Notes under the pieces: model-generated
Told to the model about the DNA's origin: nothing
The model's input: only the letters and a program-made list of their open reading frames with translations
Database searches by the model: none
Made by a program: the position numbers and the translations under genes
In this document: one piece after another, positions 45,093-56,770 of the stretch
Layout: each line of letters starts with the position of its first letter
Numbering within the stretch: position 1 is the stretch's first letter
NCBI GenBank assembly: GCA_009809945.1
Contig: WTPW01000083.1
Location: 200,818-264,817 of the forward strand
Length of the DNA stretch: 64,000 nucleotides
Reading direction: 5' to 3'
Source of the DNA: Gigaspora margarita
Taxonomy: Eukaryota; Glomeromycota; Glomeromycetes; Diversisporales; Gigasporaceae

Positions 45093-45694
45093 CTGCAAAT
45101 AAATAAATAATTTAAGTTTTAGCAATCTAGTAAAAGCAGATAGACTAACTTACAAATTATCTACAAGTTATTACAAGTTAATCTATAGTAACAATTTAAT
45201 CTAGCCAAAAGTAATATTATTATAGCTATTATTATAAATTCTAAAACACTCGAAAAAAATAGCAAAATTATTTTTTAGCTTATTTGGTTTAATTTTTATT
45301 TATATATAAGATATATATATTGTTATCCAATAGACAATATAATAATTTATATAAGTACTATATGATTAGTATAGTTAAAAATTGTAAATAATATATATAT
45401 AGCTTTAAAATATATTACAAATTCTAAATAGCTTTAATTTTAAATTGGATATAAATCAAATATATTTAATATCAACTTTAAGCAAAAGCAAAATTGTATT
45501 TTAATTTGTATATTTAAAACTAATTTATATTTATTCTAAAACTAGCAAGATTCAATTCTAATATATAATATATATTTTATATTATATTTTTTTCAAATAA
45601 CTTAATATCAATATATCAAAATACTTTGCCCAACACCTTTGGTATATTTAAAAATTTATGAGAAAAATTATTCTTAACTAAAAAATTTTGACAA
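45093..45694. other. AT-rich spacer, no feature recognised
   Basis: No frame, tandem unit or paired end was seen. Confidence 0.4.
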
Positions 45695-46695
45695 TCTAGA
45701 TTATAGTTGGTGGTAGAATTAATTTTACAAAATTAATGGTTACGGCATTGCCGTATTTTTTGCCGTAATTGCTGTGAGCCGTAATGCCGTAATGCCGTAA
45801 AGCCGTAATGCCGTAAAGCTGTAATGCCGTAATGCCGTAATCCCGTAATGCAGAAATACTATCTGCTATTATACCGTTTGTAAAATGCTGTACTGTATTA
45901 TACTATTAAATTTTTTTTCGAATTTGATTCTGTCGACTTCATTGATTTAGAACATGTAATGACTATGAAAAAGGGGTTTGTGGGTCTATTTTATTTTGAT
46001 TAAATGTTGATTTATATTTTTGGCCAATTAGACCAGTATATAAGTCATGGTTTGAGAACGCCTTTAACGAGCTAATTGATCGAAATGATATCATTGTTAG
46101 CAGCATTTATGGCTTATATAGATAATACATGCCTACATACATATTTACGTGTTTTAAAATTTATGAAAATGAAATAAATGCTTGTATGGCAAATAATAAC
46201 ATATTCNTCAGTTTCCGGCTTGGAGTGACTGGGTGTCACGCAGTTACTTAAGTATACTATACTGAAGTTACGGTATCGCATTATTACAATATTGTGTTAT
46301 TGCGGCATTACGACATTACCTGTATTACGACATTACGGCAGTGATGTAAATTGGATCCGCGCAGTAGGCGCAGCGCACATAGATTTAAATTTGCGCGTAT
46401 ATCGGGGCTCCCCGTATATATAACGCGCATATAAAAAATTTTTTTTATGTGTTTTTTTTTGCGTTTGCGCCAATAAAAATTTTTTGAATTTATAACACTG
46501 CATTACGGCATTACGGCATTACGGCTTTACGACATTACGGCATTATGGCATTACGGCATTACGACATTACGCCATTACGCCATTACGGCATATAATTTTT
46601 ACGGCAATTAAATGCTATGCCGTAATTAATTCTACCACTGGTAAAATGCCATAATTGCCGTAATTCAGTAATTCTACCACCAACTATAATCTAGA
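45695..46695. mobile_element. Foldback element with GCCGTAAT-repeat arms
   Basis: TCTAGATTATAGTTGGTGGT AGAATTA at the left pairs with TAATTCTACCACCAACTATA ATCTAGA at the right. Just inside, each arm is a tandem array of an 8-base unit: GCCGTAAT on the left (45720-45850) and ATTACGGC on the right (46500-46590), with variants. A single undetermined base lies at 46207. A hAT MITE sits in the right arm. Confidence 0.82.
46339..46500. mobile_element. hAT-like MITE inside the GCCGTAAT arm
   Basis: The ends are CAGTGATGTAAATT and AATTTATAACACTG, with CATTACGG on both sides (46331-46338, 46501-46508). The host is itself an 8-bp repeat, so the duplication alone is weaker evidence than usual, but the inverted ends are clear. 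The interior is unusually GC-rich (GGATCCGCGCAGTAGGCGCA). Confidence 0.7.
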
Positions 46696-46954
46696 TATTA
46701 GCTAGATTACTTGATAGGTAGATTTACTTGTGTTCTATTCAGATAGCCTATAATCTACCTATTAGATAATCTAGATAGCATTTTTTTTAGACAGATCTAC
46801 TGTAATTATGATTTATATTATATTATGTTAATTAGTTTATCAAAAAATAACTCAATTAATTTATCTATTTTCTAATTAATTAAAAATTTACTGAATAGGC
46901 TGCCTAAGAAATTCTAAATTATAATAATAAAATTTTGAGTAATTAAAAAAATTG

Positions 46955-47005
46955 TCAAAAAAATTTTAGCTGACAAATTTGGCTGCATTATGATTTAAGA
47001 GATAA
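46955..47005 (-). mobile_element. Solo end of the piggyBac family
   Basis: TTTTAGCTGACAAATTTGGC TGCATTATGA followed by TTAAGAG closely matches the right end at 6800-6850, including the TTAA. No partner end was found nearby. Confidence 0.55.
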
Positions 47006-47049
47006 ACCAAATCCTTAGGCGTAGAATTATTTTTGTCACCCCTGTACTA

Positions 47050-47280
47050 CTTAGCCTTCATAAATCACATGAGTCAAAACAATTCATAAGCGATGCAAGT
47101 AATAGGTTGACCTACAAGTTCAACTCATGGGTTGATCAATAGGTATAACCTGCGGGTTTGACCTGAAGGTTGACCCGCCACGCCAGGGTTGATATAACTG
47201 CAACCTGATACCCGACCCACCCATGGGTGACCCATGTAATGCCTATCCGGTCCAACCACTAGCTGTGGCTACCTAATTAA
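47050..47280 (+). repeat. Cluster of GGTTGACC / GGGTGACCC motifs
   Basis: At least eight variants of GGTTGACCY or GACCCAYCCATGGGTGACCC occur within 200 bases in both orientations, less AT-rich than the surroundings. It looks like the subterminal array of a hAT-type element whose other end is missing. Confidence 0.45.
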
Positions 47281-47284
47281 AATG

Positions 47285-47860
47285 GCAGCAATTAAAAAGC
47301 AAGCTTGAGTTTATAAATTTTAGATAGTTTAAATTTTTATTTTTATAATAAATAAGTTTAATTATCTTTGTATTTAATTTTGATAAAAATTAAATGCACT
47401 CGAATCTAAATAATGATAGATACTATAATATATATATATATATATATTGAATAAGAGAAAATCAGTTCGGCTTTGTAAATTTATAATTTAATGACTCATT
47501 TGGAATTTCAAAATTAGTGATTTGACATCCCAATTTCAGATAAAATAAGTGACGTATTTATTTCGAAAGACATGATGTACAAATTGTATTTTTTTTAAAG
47601 TATGTACAATCATTTATTAGTGAAAATTTATCAAAAAAAGCTAATTCCGGCTATGCCTATTTAATTTTCAGATTCGAAAAGAAAATAGAATTTTTTAAAC
47701 TCCCACTTATTTTTGAAAAAAGTTAATTCTGAAACTACTATTATATTATTTTTCAAGGATTGAATCCAGTGTTTAAGAATAATGTCGTTTTCTTTTATTT
47801 TGGTATTGTTTACTTATTAAAAAAGCTTCAATATATTAAAATATAAAAAAAAAACATTTG
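47285..47860 (+). repeat. Dispersed repeat Z, copy 1, interrupted
   Basis: AAAAAGCAAGCTTGAGTTTA TAAATTTTAGATAGTTT to 47400 and TTTTTCAAGGATTGAATCCA near 47752 align with 50078-50400. The stretch between (about 47485-47745) is an insertion whose TTTTTTAAACTCCCACTTAT piece is related to 14533. Confidence 0.5.
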
Positions 47861-47970
47861 GAATAGTATGTCACTATGTTCAATTGGGATCAATTTTTTT
47901 TGGACATATGTCCAATTTCTGTCCAAAAAAAAAAATTGAAGCCAATTGGGCATAGTTACATGCCATTCCT
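47861..47970. mobile_element. Hairpin MITE
   Basis: GGAATAGTATGTCACTATGT at the left pairs with the right end CATAGTTACATGCCATTCC. The arms continue with CAATTGG and AAATTGGACATA/TGTCCAA around the centre. Confidence 0.7.
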
Positions 47971-48611
47971 AATAGTATTGGGTATAGTAAATTAGTACAA
48001 TATGGTAGTATAAGTTGGTACATATGGTTATTAAAAAAAGGGTATACTTAGACATATGATTATATATTTTAATCTATAATCACAAATATTTGATCTGAAT
48101 ATTTGAGGCGTGACCAATTATTGTATGACAAATAAGAATTGATATTATAAGATATGTGGGTAATTATATATTTGCCACTATTGATCACACAGTTATTCGT
48201 CACGCACACACCTTCAATTTTGATTTTAGATGATTCCTATAATTGTCAATAATATCTTTATATAAAAAATTTCAATTTTTATAGATCATTGCAAATGGAA
48301 ATAATTATATATTCGATATTGAAAATTTTAAACTAACCAAGTAAACCCTGAATTTGACTATAAATTTTTTTTAAAATAATAAATATGAGCCTGTTTTAAA
48401 ATTAAATTTTATTATCAGCAATCAAAGCTGAATTATTGGCAGAGGAATCAATTGAATATTAAGAAACTTTTGAAAAAATAGTATGTTTTATATCCTAGTT
48501 TCGTACTAAAACTATATGATAAAAGGTTGCTAAAAATTAAACAAGTACATGAAAGTTGGGCATATCATACACAAGAAATGATAAAATACATCAAATAGAA
48601 CAGTATTTATA
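47971..48611. other. AT-rich spacer
   Basis: A weak inverted pair GGCGTGAC (48109) / GTCACGC (48199) may be a further small element. Nothing else was seen. Confidence 0.35.
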
Positions 48612-49744
48612 AAGTGCACCTATGGTGTTCAACACTATAGGATACATGGATCTATATAAATAAATATATGCATAAGTTTTTTTTATTATTGATCTGCATT
48701 GTTTTTTTTACTGTTATTTCACTAATATTTTTTTATTTTGGTAGTATCAAATATTGTCACATCATTTATAGGCATTGGTGATTCAACTTTTTTTTCACTG
48801 TTGTCTTGCTTTTTCTTTCACTAGGTGTTGTGACTCTTCCTTTTACTTGTATTTTGGCTCCTCCTTTTACTAGTGTTTTGGTTCTTCCTTGCTGGTGTTT
48901 TGGGTCTTCCTTTTGCTCATATTTTGTCTCTTCGTCTTGTTGTGTCTTGGTTCTTGGTTTTTCCTCTCGCAGGTGTAGATGATAAGTCTTTCTTTTACTT
49001 GATGTTTTCTTTTTCTCACAAATTTTAGCGCGTTACTAATTTTTTTTTTGTAGTGTCTAGTGTCATCACATCATCCTTTCTTGGTGCTAATGCCATCTTC
49101 GTTCGTTGGTATTCTTTACTTTTGATAGTGCTGCCAATTTTTGGTGCCATAGTTCACTAGTGTCATTTTTCAACATTGCCACATCATTATTTACTAACTG
49201 TGAGGCCTAAAGGTTAGAGTTAGAGTCAGTTTTATTATGTTGAGCTTTGGGAGGGTTTTAATATATGATGCTTGTTTTGTCATCATTTTCCAGTAGTTTT
49301 AATCTCTGTTATTTGTTGGTGCTAGCTTTCAGGTAACTAATAATGGTTCTCTTGATAGTGGTATAAATGGTAGTTTTCTTCTGCATATAATAGTGGATTT
49401 TTGACAGATTCGTTTTATGGTAGTGAAACTAGTCACTTTGTTAGAGTTAGGGAATAATGGTTTTATTCATGACTCTGGCAGTGATTTGGTTCGTGACTTT
49501 AACAGTGCTTAGGTTCATGATTCCAATAGTGGTTTAGTTTGTAACGACAACAAAGATGTTGATCACATAATAATTTAGAACTATGTTGCAAATAAAATGA
49601 ATAAATAAATAAAAACCATATAAAATGTTGAAACCTTGTATATTGTATTATATTGTATAAATATAGTAAATAAATAAATAGATTAAAAGTCCATATAAAT
49701 TATAATGTGTAACTATTATGGTGTTTAACACCTATGGTGCACTT
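48612..49744. mobile_element. TIR element with TA duplications and a low-complexity interior
   Basis: AAGTGCACCTATGGTGTTCA at the left; the right end reads GTTTAACACCTATGGTGCACTT, with TA outside both ends. The interior 48780-49000 is a degenerate repeat of TTTTGGYTCTTCCTTTTRCT units, T-rich on the plus strand. No transposase. Confidence 0.7.
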
Positions 49745-50861
49745 TAGTAAAGCTATTTATATAAATTATTTTTAAAAATGTATATAATATAATAATTTTC
49801 TCTTATCTAGAACAAGACATAAATCTACTAATGTTTATATATGCTGAAGAATGATTTTTACTGCCAATAATAATATTTTAAGAAATTACATTGTGAAATT
49901 GGTTTTCAAGATGTAATTAATGTAATAGAAATAGAATAAACATCAAAAACAACCCTAGAATCATCCTAAAAAATTATCCATGGTACAAAATAACAATAAA
50001 TAAAACAAAACACCATGTTAGAGTATTTAATTAAAATCAAAAAAGAAGTTATTGAAGGAAGTCTATTGAATTTCAAAACTAGCAATTAAAAGCAAACTTG
50101 GGATATAAATTTAAATAGTTTTAATTTTATTTTATAATAATATGTTTTAGTTATCTTGGCACTTAATTTCAATAAAAATTGATACTTTTGTATTTGCTTG
50201 CAATTAAATAAATACTGTAACTTTATGCTTTATCATATATTTAAAAAAATTTAAAATCAGATTTGGAATGATGCCAAGAGAAAATCAGGAATCAAACTTG
50301 TAAATTTATTTATATATTTTTCAAGAATTGAGTCCATTGTTTAAGAGCCCAAAGCTTGGCGTTGACTTTTCTTGACATTATTTACGTAAGTTAAAAAAAC
50401 TTTACACATTCACATACTTCACATATATTAAAATCCGTATGTACTAGTACTAAAATTTTTATTATTGTTTTTTTTTTATCGTACGTACTATTAAAATTTC
50501 TCTAAATTTTGTCCATACAAATGTATGCATATACTAACTCATACTATTGTACTGTACTACAAATTTAATTTTTCAACATATGTACTACACATTTACACTT
50601 CCATACTGTACTAGAATTTAAATCTGGGAAAAAAATGCTTGGTTTTGTTGACCAAATTTTAGCCAAATTTCATAAATTTGCCACAATATTTAAATTTGTC
50701 AAATTGAAAAAACTTCCAATACAATCAATTACAATAAAAAATTTTTCAAATTAATAAGCAAATAGTTATGTAAATTTTTTTTTTTGACATAAATATCATA
50801 ATTTAATAAAATAAATATTAGCTTTAAAAACTTGTTACTTTATTTTGAACTAAGATTTTGG
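49745..50861 (+). repeat. AT-rich region with dispersed repeat Z, copy 2 (50078-50400)
   Basis: 50078-50400 matches 47285-47820 without the insertion (AAAGCAAACTTGGGATATAA, TTTTTCAAGAATTGAGTCCA TTGTTTAAGAG). The rest shows nothing I can support. Confidence 0.45.
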
Positions 50862-51409
50862 TATCCAGATTTAATCTGATTTAGGTTCAATTTCTGGATA
50901 TGATGCCTAAAATTTGGATCAGTTGAACTGGGGTCTGGACATTTTGAAAATTTTGTAGCGTAAGACTTGATAATTCTTATTTACCAACTAATAAACTATT
51001 CTTATTAAAAGTCAGTTAATGTATTCTATTAAAAGTTAGCAATATTTTAACCAAGATTTCAGTATCCAAATGTTAAACCTAATTTAGGTTCAATTCTGGT
51101 TATTTTGAACCTAAAATTTGGATCAAGTGAAGTGGGAGCCGGACATTTCTAAAATTCAGTAGAGTAAGGTGATGAAATATTTATGATATTTAATATAGAA
51201 TAATTCTCATTTTCCAAACGATTTTCTTAAAAGTCAGTTAACGTATTCTATTAAAAGTCAACTGCCATATTTTAAACCAAGATTTCAGTATCTAAACGTT
51301 GAGCTTAAATTAGGTTCAACTCTAGTTATTTTGAACCTAAAATTTGGGTCAAGTGAAGCGGAGCCGGACATTCTTAAAATTCAATATAGCAAGGCTTGAA
51401 AACTTTCGC
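50862..51409 (+). repeat. Satellite-like array, three units of ~190-230 bp
   Basis: Units begin AAGATTTTGGTATCCAGATT (50862), AAGATTTCAGTATCCAAATG (51054) and AAGATTTCAGTATCTAAACG (51281). Shared blocks are TTAGGTTCAA, ATTTTGAACCTAAAATTTGG, CCGGACATT and TTAAAAGTCAGTTAACGTAT. The last unit ends at the hAT insertion at 51418. Confidence 0.8.
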
Positions 51410-51417
51410 CTCGCTCC

Positions 51418-53018
51418 TAGAGATGGGTTTCATGGGTGCGCATGATTCCTCAATCATGCGCATGAATGCACATTAATGCGCATGTTTCGAATCATGCGCA
51501 TTTTATCCCATCAAAATTTTATATTAAAAAATTAAATATAAATTAACATTCTAATCTATCTATATGCTTCAATACTGGGTCTGTTCGCTTTAACACTTTT
51601 GATTGGTCGTATCCGAAAAATGTGACCTAAATGTGGGAAAGCAACAGGAATACTTAAGATGATTTGAGTAATTATTATAACATTTTTTAAGCCCTTATTA
51701 ACGCCCTTAAACAACACAAAATCGTGAAACGTGATTTGCCGAATTTACTTTTGTTAATTGATTGCCTAATATATACAAACTATTTTGGGCTAAAAAAAGT
51801 TCACGAATTTGAAAATGTTTTGTATAATGGTCTCAAGTTCAAGAATAAGCGAAGAATAAGTGCAAGTGCAAGAACAAGTGCAAGAACATGACAAATGCTC
51901 CGCGATATATAAAACATAAGATTAATAAAAAAAAAATAGTAGATATATTAGTAAATATAAAAAAAATTAATTAAACCAAATATTTAGATTATTGATTTCT
52001 AGAATTTTTGGTCGTAGTATTTTGCCGCCCAGATTATCTGATAACCAACTAATTTTCTCAGCGATTCGTAGGTCGATCTACCAACCAATAAAATCACGGA
52101 TATGTTCAAAAGGTGAGCAGTGTGCTAAAACTAATATAGTAATATAATCAAGTTATTGTGCTTTAACGCTTTTTGATTGGTTATATAACCCGTTATCAAA
52201 ATGTTAAGACTAATATATCGACGAGCAAGTTATAATCAAGAATGTCATCACAATTCAAATTCATTAACAATTGATATGAGATAATATAAATGTGTCGTTG
52301 AATGCTAATACAAATTCTGTACTTGCAAAAAATGACATTGTAAGGGAATCAATCAAAACAAAATAAAATTATCCCGCAGTCACAAATGTCCTGTATGCAC
52401 AAAAATATCTACTAATTTATATGTGAGTGTATAATAAACGGTAATTGGCGGTGCTTAATAATGCGAATAAAAAACAAAATTTCAATTGCACTTCATTTCA
52501 ATTGCACTTCCATTTTTGATTTGCTATATCCAAAGACCGTAATCAGACCGTGAAAAAATTTAATTAAGATGTCGTAATTATTGGACATATAATTATTTGT
52601 ATGATATAATTTTAATGCAAACCAACTCAGTCTTAACCATATACTGTAGTTAATAGAATAGTATGTTCAGTAACAGAAATTTTTTGGAAACTAACTCGGC
52701 ATATTTATAATGAGAATTTACAGATTTTAACTAAGATTTTAAAGTTTTTTTATAAAGCTCTCGTGGCAGTGCCACGGGCCAGGTGCTGGATATTCTCAAA
52801 TTATATAAAAGATAAGCAACGATGAAGTTTACAATTAGCTAATTTGTAAAAATTTATATTTATATATGTAGGCAAAATCTGATTCAGAATCAATATACAG
52901 TTTAGATGTATTATCAATAATAAAGATAAAAATAAAAAAATTTTTTGTCATGCGGTATCATGCGCATTTTATATATCATGCGCATTTTATTATAAAATGC
53001 GCATTTTTTCCATCTCAA
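51418..53018. mobile_element. hAT-type non-autonomous element
   Basis: The left end is TAGAGATGGGTTTCATGGGT; the right end, read inward, TTGAGATGGAAAAAATGCGC. CTCGCTCC (8 bp) flanks exactly at 51410-51417 and 53019-53026. ATCATGCGCATTTTAT-like motifs are clustered at both ends (51445-51500, 52950-53010). No transposase frame. Confidence 0.85.
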
Positions 53019-53148
53019 CTCGCTCCTCTCAGCTCCAACCAATTATTTATAATAAGTATCATTTGTAAAATAATCAATTAAAAATGTTAAAAAAATCACA
53101 GACGACAGAAATTTCAAATTACTTTATTAATAATTCAATATAAATATA

Positions 53149-54648
53149 TCAAGCAGGGCCATATACCTGATCACAAAAAGTTATCCAATTTTGGATAACT
53201 TTTTTAATTGTTTCGAACCCAGATCCACTCTTTATGAATCTCTTTACAACCAGAGCATGGCGGTAAAGAGATCTTTATGTTTGAGAGTCAAGATGAATTA
53301 ATCTCTCAACCCTGTGCGTATATTTACATCTGTATCCAGTGGGAAATTTTTCTAAAAGGTCTGCATTATAATTGCATTTATTTTCCCACTGTTTCAGACG
53401 TTTTTCAACATCCTTACCTCGGCCAATTTTAAAATATTTTTGTTTTGTATTCTGTCTGTCTACAACTACATACAGTATGTATTAGAAAATATCTTTTTAC
53501 ATAAGCAATTAACAAATTATAGAACTTTATAATACATACTTGTGAATACATAAATATATCCAGCTTCGTCACTTTTTGAAATATCCTTCTCCATTTCGAG
53601 GCGTAGGAGAGTCTTGGTTTGATCTGGGAGATCTTTTCTAATATAGTCTATGAAAGAAATTATGTAATTATTAATACAAAATTCGTATGTTGAATTTGTA
53701 TGTCCGAATATCAGCCTATAATTTTAAGTATTTATATTTAACAATACCTCTTCCATTTATATAATTATTGGGCGATCTCCCAGCTATAATTCTATCTTTT
53801 TGTTGAACCGGCAGACTTAGTTGAGTAACCTTTCACATGAATATTAGATAATAAAAAAAATTAGTCATATTATATTTATAAAAATAGATCTAAAATAAGT
53901 ATTTCATTCCTTTATGTATATAATAATACATAAATATCTCTACAAATACTAAAAACGTTTATACCATCACAAATTATAAAGATATTGAATTTTCATGAGA
54001 ATAGATACTTAAATTAGAAGAATAAAAATCCAAATATAAATATCTCTACTACTAAGACTGATAATATTTATACCATCGTGGAGGCACTAAATTTCGTCAT
54101 CATAAATCGAAAAGATAATGCCTTCATGAGTAGATGTACTATCGCAAGTAGAAAGAAGTATTCAAAAGAATAAAAAATTCAAAAATATAAATATCTCTAC
54201 TACTAAGGCTGATAATATTTATACCATTGTGGAGGCACTAATTTTGTCAATACAAATTGAAAGATAAGGCCTTCACGAGTGAGATGTACTATCGCAAGTA
54301 GAAAGAAATACAGTATTCATATAACAAAAAAAAAAAACATTTATCATTAAGATAACCTACCTTCGATTCATTTTTTAATTTTAAGTATTCTTTGGTGGTA
54401 AAAGCCCCATTTTGCCTATTTTGTAATTGATCATCTAGATGCATTTCGAAAATTTCTTTTTGTACCTCTATTCGGAACTTTTTACCGCCTTTTCGTTCCT
54501 TATACTTATAATATTGAGAGGCACTCCATGTATCAACTTTGTATTTGGTAAAGTATCTTGCCGAGGATCTATAATATTTTCTTTCATCAGAACTTAATTC
54601 TTTGCTTGTAGATGTTAATAGAAACATTTTAAGAACAGTGAAATACAA
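53149..54648 (-). pseudogene. GIY-YIG (T5orf172/MUG113-type) nuclease-domain gene, four exons, frameshifted
   Basis: Exon 1 (54648-54361) opens MYFTVLKMFLLTSTSKELSS and includes YKVDTWSASQYYKYKERKGG; the second Met (codon 8) is an equally good start. Exon 2 (53829-53748) gives VTQLSLPVQQKDRIIAGRSP. Exon 3 (53647-53540) ends DEAGYIYVFT, the GIY half. Exon 4 (53465-53149) has QKYFKIGRGKDVEKRLKQWE, the YIG half with its conserved Arg, then KYTHRVERLIHL. All introns are GT..AG and phases agree. A frame change near 53300 is needed to read the conserved PPCSGCKEIHKEWIW block, and a second one near 53215 returns to FETIKKVIQNWITFCDQVYG. The domain is known from endonuclease-like proteins; the target of this fungal-type family is unknown to me. 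Length about 265 codons. Confidence 0.75.
54024..54312 (-). repeat. 151-bp tandem duplication inside intron 1 of the GIY-YIG gene
   Basis: ATCTCTACTACTAAGACTGA (54042) and ATCTCTACTACTAAGGCTGA (54193) start two copies that share TTTATACCATYGTGGAGGCA and GATGTACTATCGCAAGTAGA. A third, much decayed copy is at about 53930-54005. Confidence 0.75.
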
Positions 54649-55240
54649 AAGGTAAAAAATTATAAGGAGAAAGCATAATATAGTAAAACATACACGTATT
54701 TACACAGCCATTCATCTGATTTGTTAAATTACATGACTAGCTCAAAGAGCGCCAATCAGATTCCAAGATCAGGTGTAACGTGAAAAAGTAAGTTTAAAAT
54801 TTTAAGAAAAATGGGTTGCGTATGTTGGTTTGTGTATTATCTAGGGATCGTAAAGTCAGTCCAGGTCCCCTAGGACTTGTAAGTTCCACTAGCTATAAAA
54901 AAAAAATAAACTATAACGATTAGATGATTTACGCAATGTGAATTGTATACAGTAGCAGATAGTAAATTAAACGTTAAAGTACGTACGTACGTTGTAAAGG
55001 GGAGCCCAGTCGCTCACGTAAAATTTTTTTTTATTATTATCTATCTTTGTATTACTTCCATTTTTAGTTCCTCATTCCCTTTTTTTTTATATCAACGTAG
55101 TTAGTATAGACCTTTTTAAAAAGTAAGCGAAAAAGATTACTATAAATAGAACTTTCGTACAAGTTCGTTCAATTTCGTACAAGTTCGTTCACATTCGTTC
55201 AATTCGAACGATTTTCCGTTTCATACATAGAAAGCTTAGT
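54649..55240. other. Upstream region of the GIY-YIG gene, no further feature
   Basis: Contains GCGCCAATCAGATTCCAAGA TCAGGTGTAACGTGAAAAAG-type sequence, also seen inside the MITE at 24740, so part of it is repeat. GTACGTACGTACGT lies near 54978. No frame is supported. Confidence 0.35.
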
Positions 55241-55244
55241 AAAT

Positions 55245-55520
55245 GTAGTTAAGGATAGAAAACACATCCATCCTATACGCAGCATTGGTCTAAAATATAA
55301 AAGACCTACCCTTCGCTCTAATAAAGTTCTAACTCAGTTGAGTTCTTAACTTCGAAGTTGTAGAGTAGAAGTTGGCTCTCATAAATCTTGTAATAAAAAT
55401 CGCTATTCGTATTTTCTTGTCCCCGTGACTCTGTATCGCTCTTTTTTTTTTGTACCAAATAAAAGAGAGAAAGTGACAATTAGTAATCAAAAAAACCTAA
55501 GTCGTAACACTTACCCCTAT
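55245..55520 (+). promoter_or_regulatory. Promoter-like stretch, possible LTR remnant
   Basis: AAAATATAAAAGACCTACCC (TATA box) at 55297 is followed by CTAATAAAGTTC and, about 75 bases on, CTTGTAATAAAAATCGC. TATA then leader then AATAAA within 150 bases is the layout of an LTR. No paired LTR, primer site or coding region is seen, so an old solo LTR or a plain promoter are both possible. Confidence 0.28.
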
Positions 55521-55617
55521 TTATACTAAAACCCGTGGTTAGTCACCTGCTCTATTGTTCTACAAATAAGGCTTAGCTACCTTATTTATCGAACAATCAG
55601 TAACCCCGTGGTCACCC

Positions 55618-55951
55618 GGATTTACTTATTTGTGCCGGTAATACAACCCAAAAAAGGAAATTTAATTTTGTAAATAAACAAGATGTGTACGCAAAGTTAG
55701 GGTTAGGAGGTTAGCTTTAGGAGGCATAGCTATAGATAGTTGCCTATTATATGTAAAATTTCGTCCCCGACATTTTTAATTAGTGCACAAAGATCGATTT
55801 AAACACTAGTTTTGGCGTATTTTCGCTTTTTTCTTCTTCTGCACGTGTTCGGAATTCATGTCGGGCTGATCCGGAACGATCAAAATTCGAACTCACTGAT
55901 TGGTAGTTGCTTTTTTAGGTGTTTGTATTACCGGCACAAATAAGTAAAGCC
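55618..55951. mobile_element. MULE-like element with 10-bp target duplication
   Basis: GGATTTACTTATTTGTGCCG GTAATACAA at the left pairs with the right end TTGTATTACCGGCACAAATA AGTAAAGCC (one fewer base shown per break). GTGGTCACCC flanks exactly at 55608-55617 and 55952-55961. A duplication of 9-11 bp suggests the Mutator-like superfamily. The 334-base body includes TTAGGGTTAGGAGGTTAGC. No coding capacity. Confidence 0.78.
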
Positions 55952-55961
55952 GTGGTCACCC

Positions 55962-56183
55962 ATTGTTGGAACCCGTGATCCATAATTTTCGGTTTCCGAC
56001 CGCTGCCAGCCGCCGTCGGAATTCAAATAAAGATCCGACCAACGAAGAGCTCGTGACGTCATAAGAGAAACCCCGATTCAAATTCAATCTTCGAATACCA
56101 TAACCTATCCAAGATAAAGACTTAGTCGATTAGTATAGAACAAATAACCAAATACAAGAAGCACAATAAGCAGCTAGATACTT
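55962..56183. other. Less AT-rich spacer
   Basis: TGGAACCCGTGATCC and TTTCCGACCGCTGCCAGCCG make this one of the most GC-rich stretches. TGGAACCC.. could be a retroelement primer-binding site next to the promoter-like stretch, but the spacing is not tested. No gene. Confidence 0.3.
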
Positions 56184-56184
56184 A

Positions 56185-56440
56185 GGCCAGACCAAGTTGA
56201 TTATGTGTTTTACATTCCCCCCCCTCCCCTCCAGGAGAGGGGGGGTTCATGTAGTAAAATTTTAAAAAAATTTTTTTTCAAAAACTTTTTTCCCGATTTG
56301 TTCCGGGACTATATAAAAATTTCCGAAAAATTCCGTAGTCCTATATATATCTATCAAAATTTTTTTTACTATGAGGGAGGGGGGGAGCTCTGAGGAGGGG
56401 GGGGGTAATGTAAAACACATAATCAACTTGGTCTGGCCTT
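56185..56440. mobile_element. PIF/Harbinger-like MITE, copy 1, with G-rich arms
   Basis: The left end is TTA then GGCCAGACCAAGTTGATTAT; the right end TAATCAACTTGGTCTGGCC then TTA, so 3-bp TTA duplications fit PIF/Harbinger. Inside each arm are long C or G runs (CCCCCCCCTCCCCTCC near 56217, GAGGGGGGGGGG near 56393). The plus-strand frame at 56205-56393 is incidental. Confidence 0.78.
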
Positions 56441-56459
56441 AGCTTAACCTTGTGATTGG

Positions 56460-56770
56460 CGTCGTAAATGGGTAATTACTACAATTATATTTACTACATA
56501 TATTACTACATAGTCTTTTTTAAGCCGTAGTAATATAGTAATGTAGTATTACTTACTACATGTAGTAATATATAGTAATGTAGTATTACTTACATGTAGT
56601 AATATGTAGTAATGTAGCATTACTTACTACATGTAGTAATATGTAGTAATGTAGTATACTTACTACACGTAGTAATATGTAGTAAAGTAGTATTATTTAC
56701 TACACATGTAGTAATGTTGTATTACTACATAAAGTAATATAAAGTAATATAATATTCCTTAACCCGGCTC
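56460..56770. repeat. Arrays of TAGTAATGTAGTATTACTTA units
   Basis: A ~35-40 base unit of TACTACATGTAGTAATATGT AGTAATG type repeats about six times. The left boundary GTGATTGGCGTCGTAAATGG GTAATTACTAC is shared, inverted, with the array ending at 61895 and resembles 58608. Confidence 0.7.

Noticed and set aside
47285..50400. A pair of LTRs formed by the two Z repeats
   Set aside because: No TG..CA ends, no primer site and no retroviral frames between them; several unrelated elements lie in the interval.
52300..52400. Cys-rich plus-strand snippet (KFCTCKK.HCKG)
   Set aside because: Short, broken by stops, and inside a hAT element of otherwise non-coding sequence.
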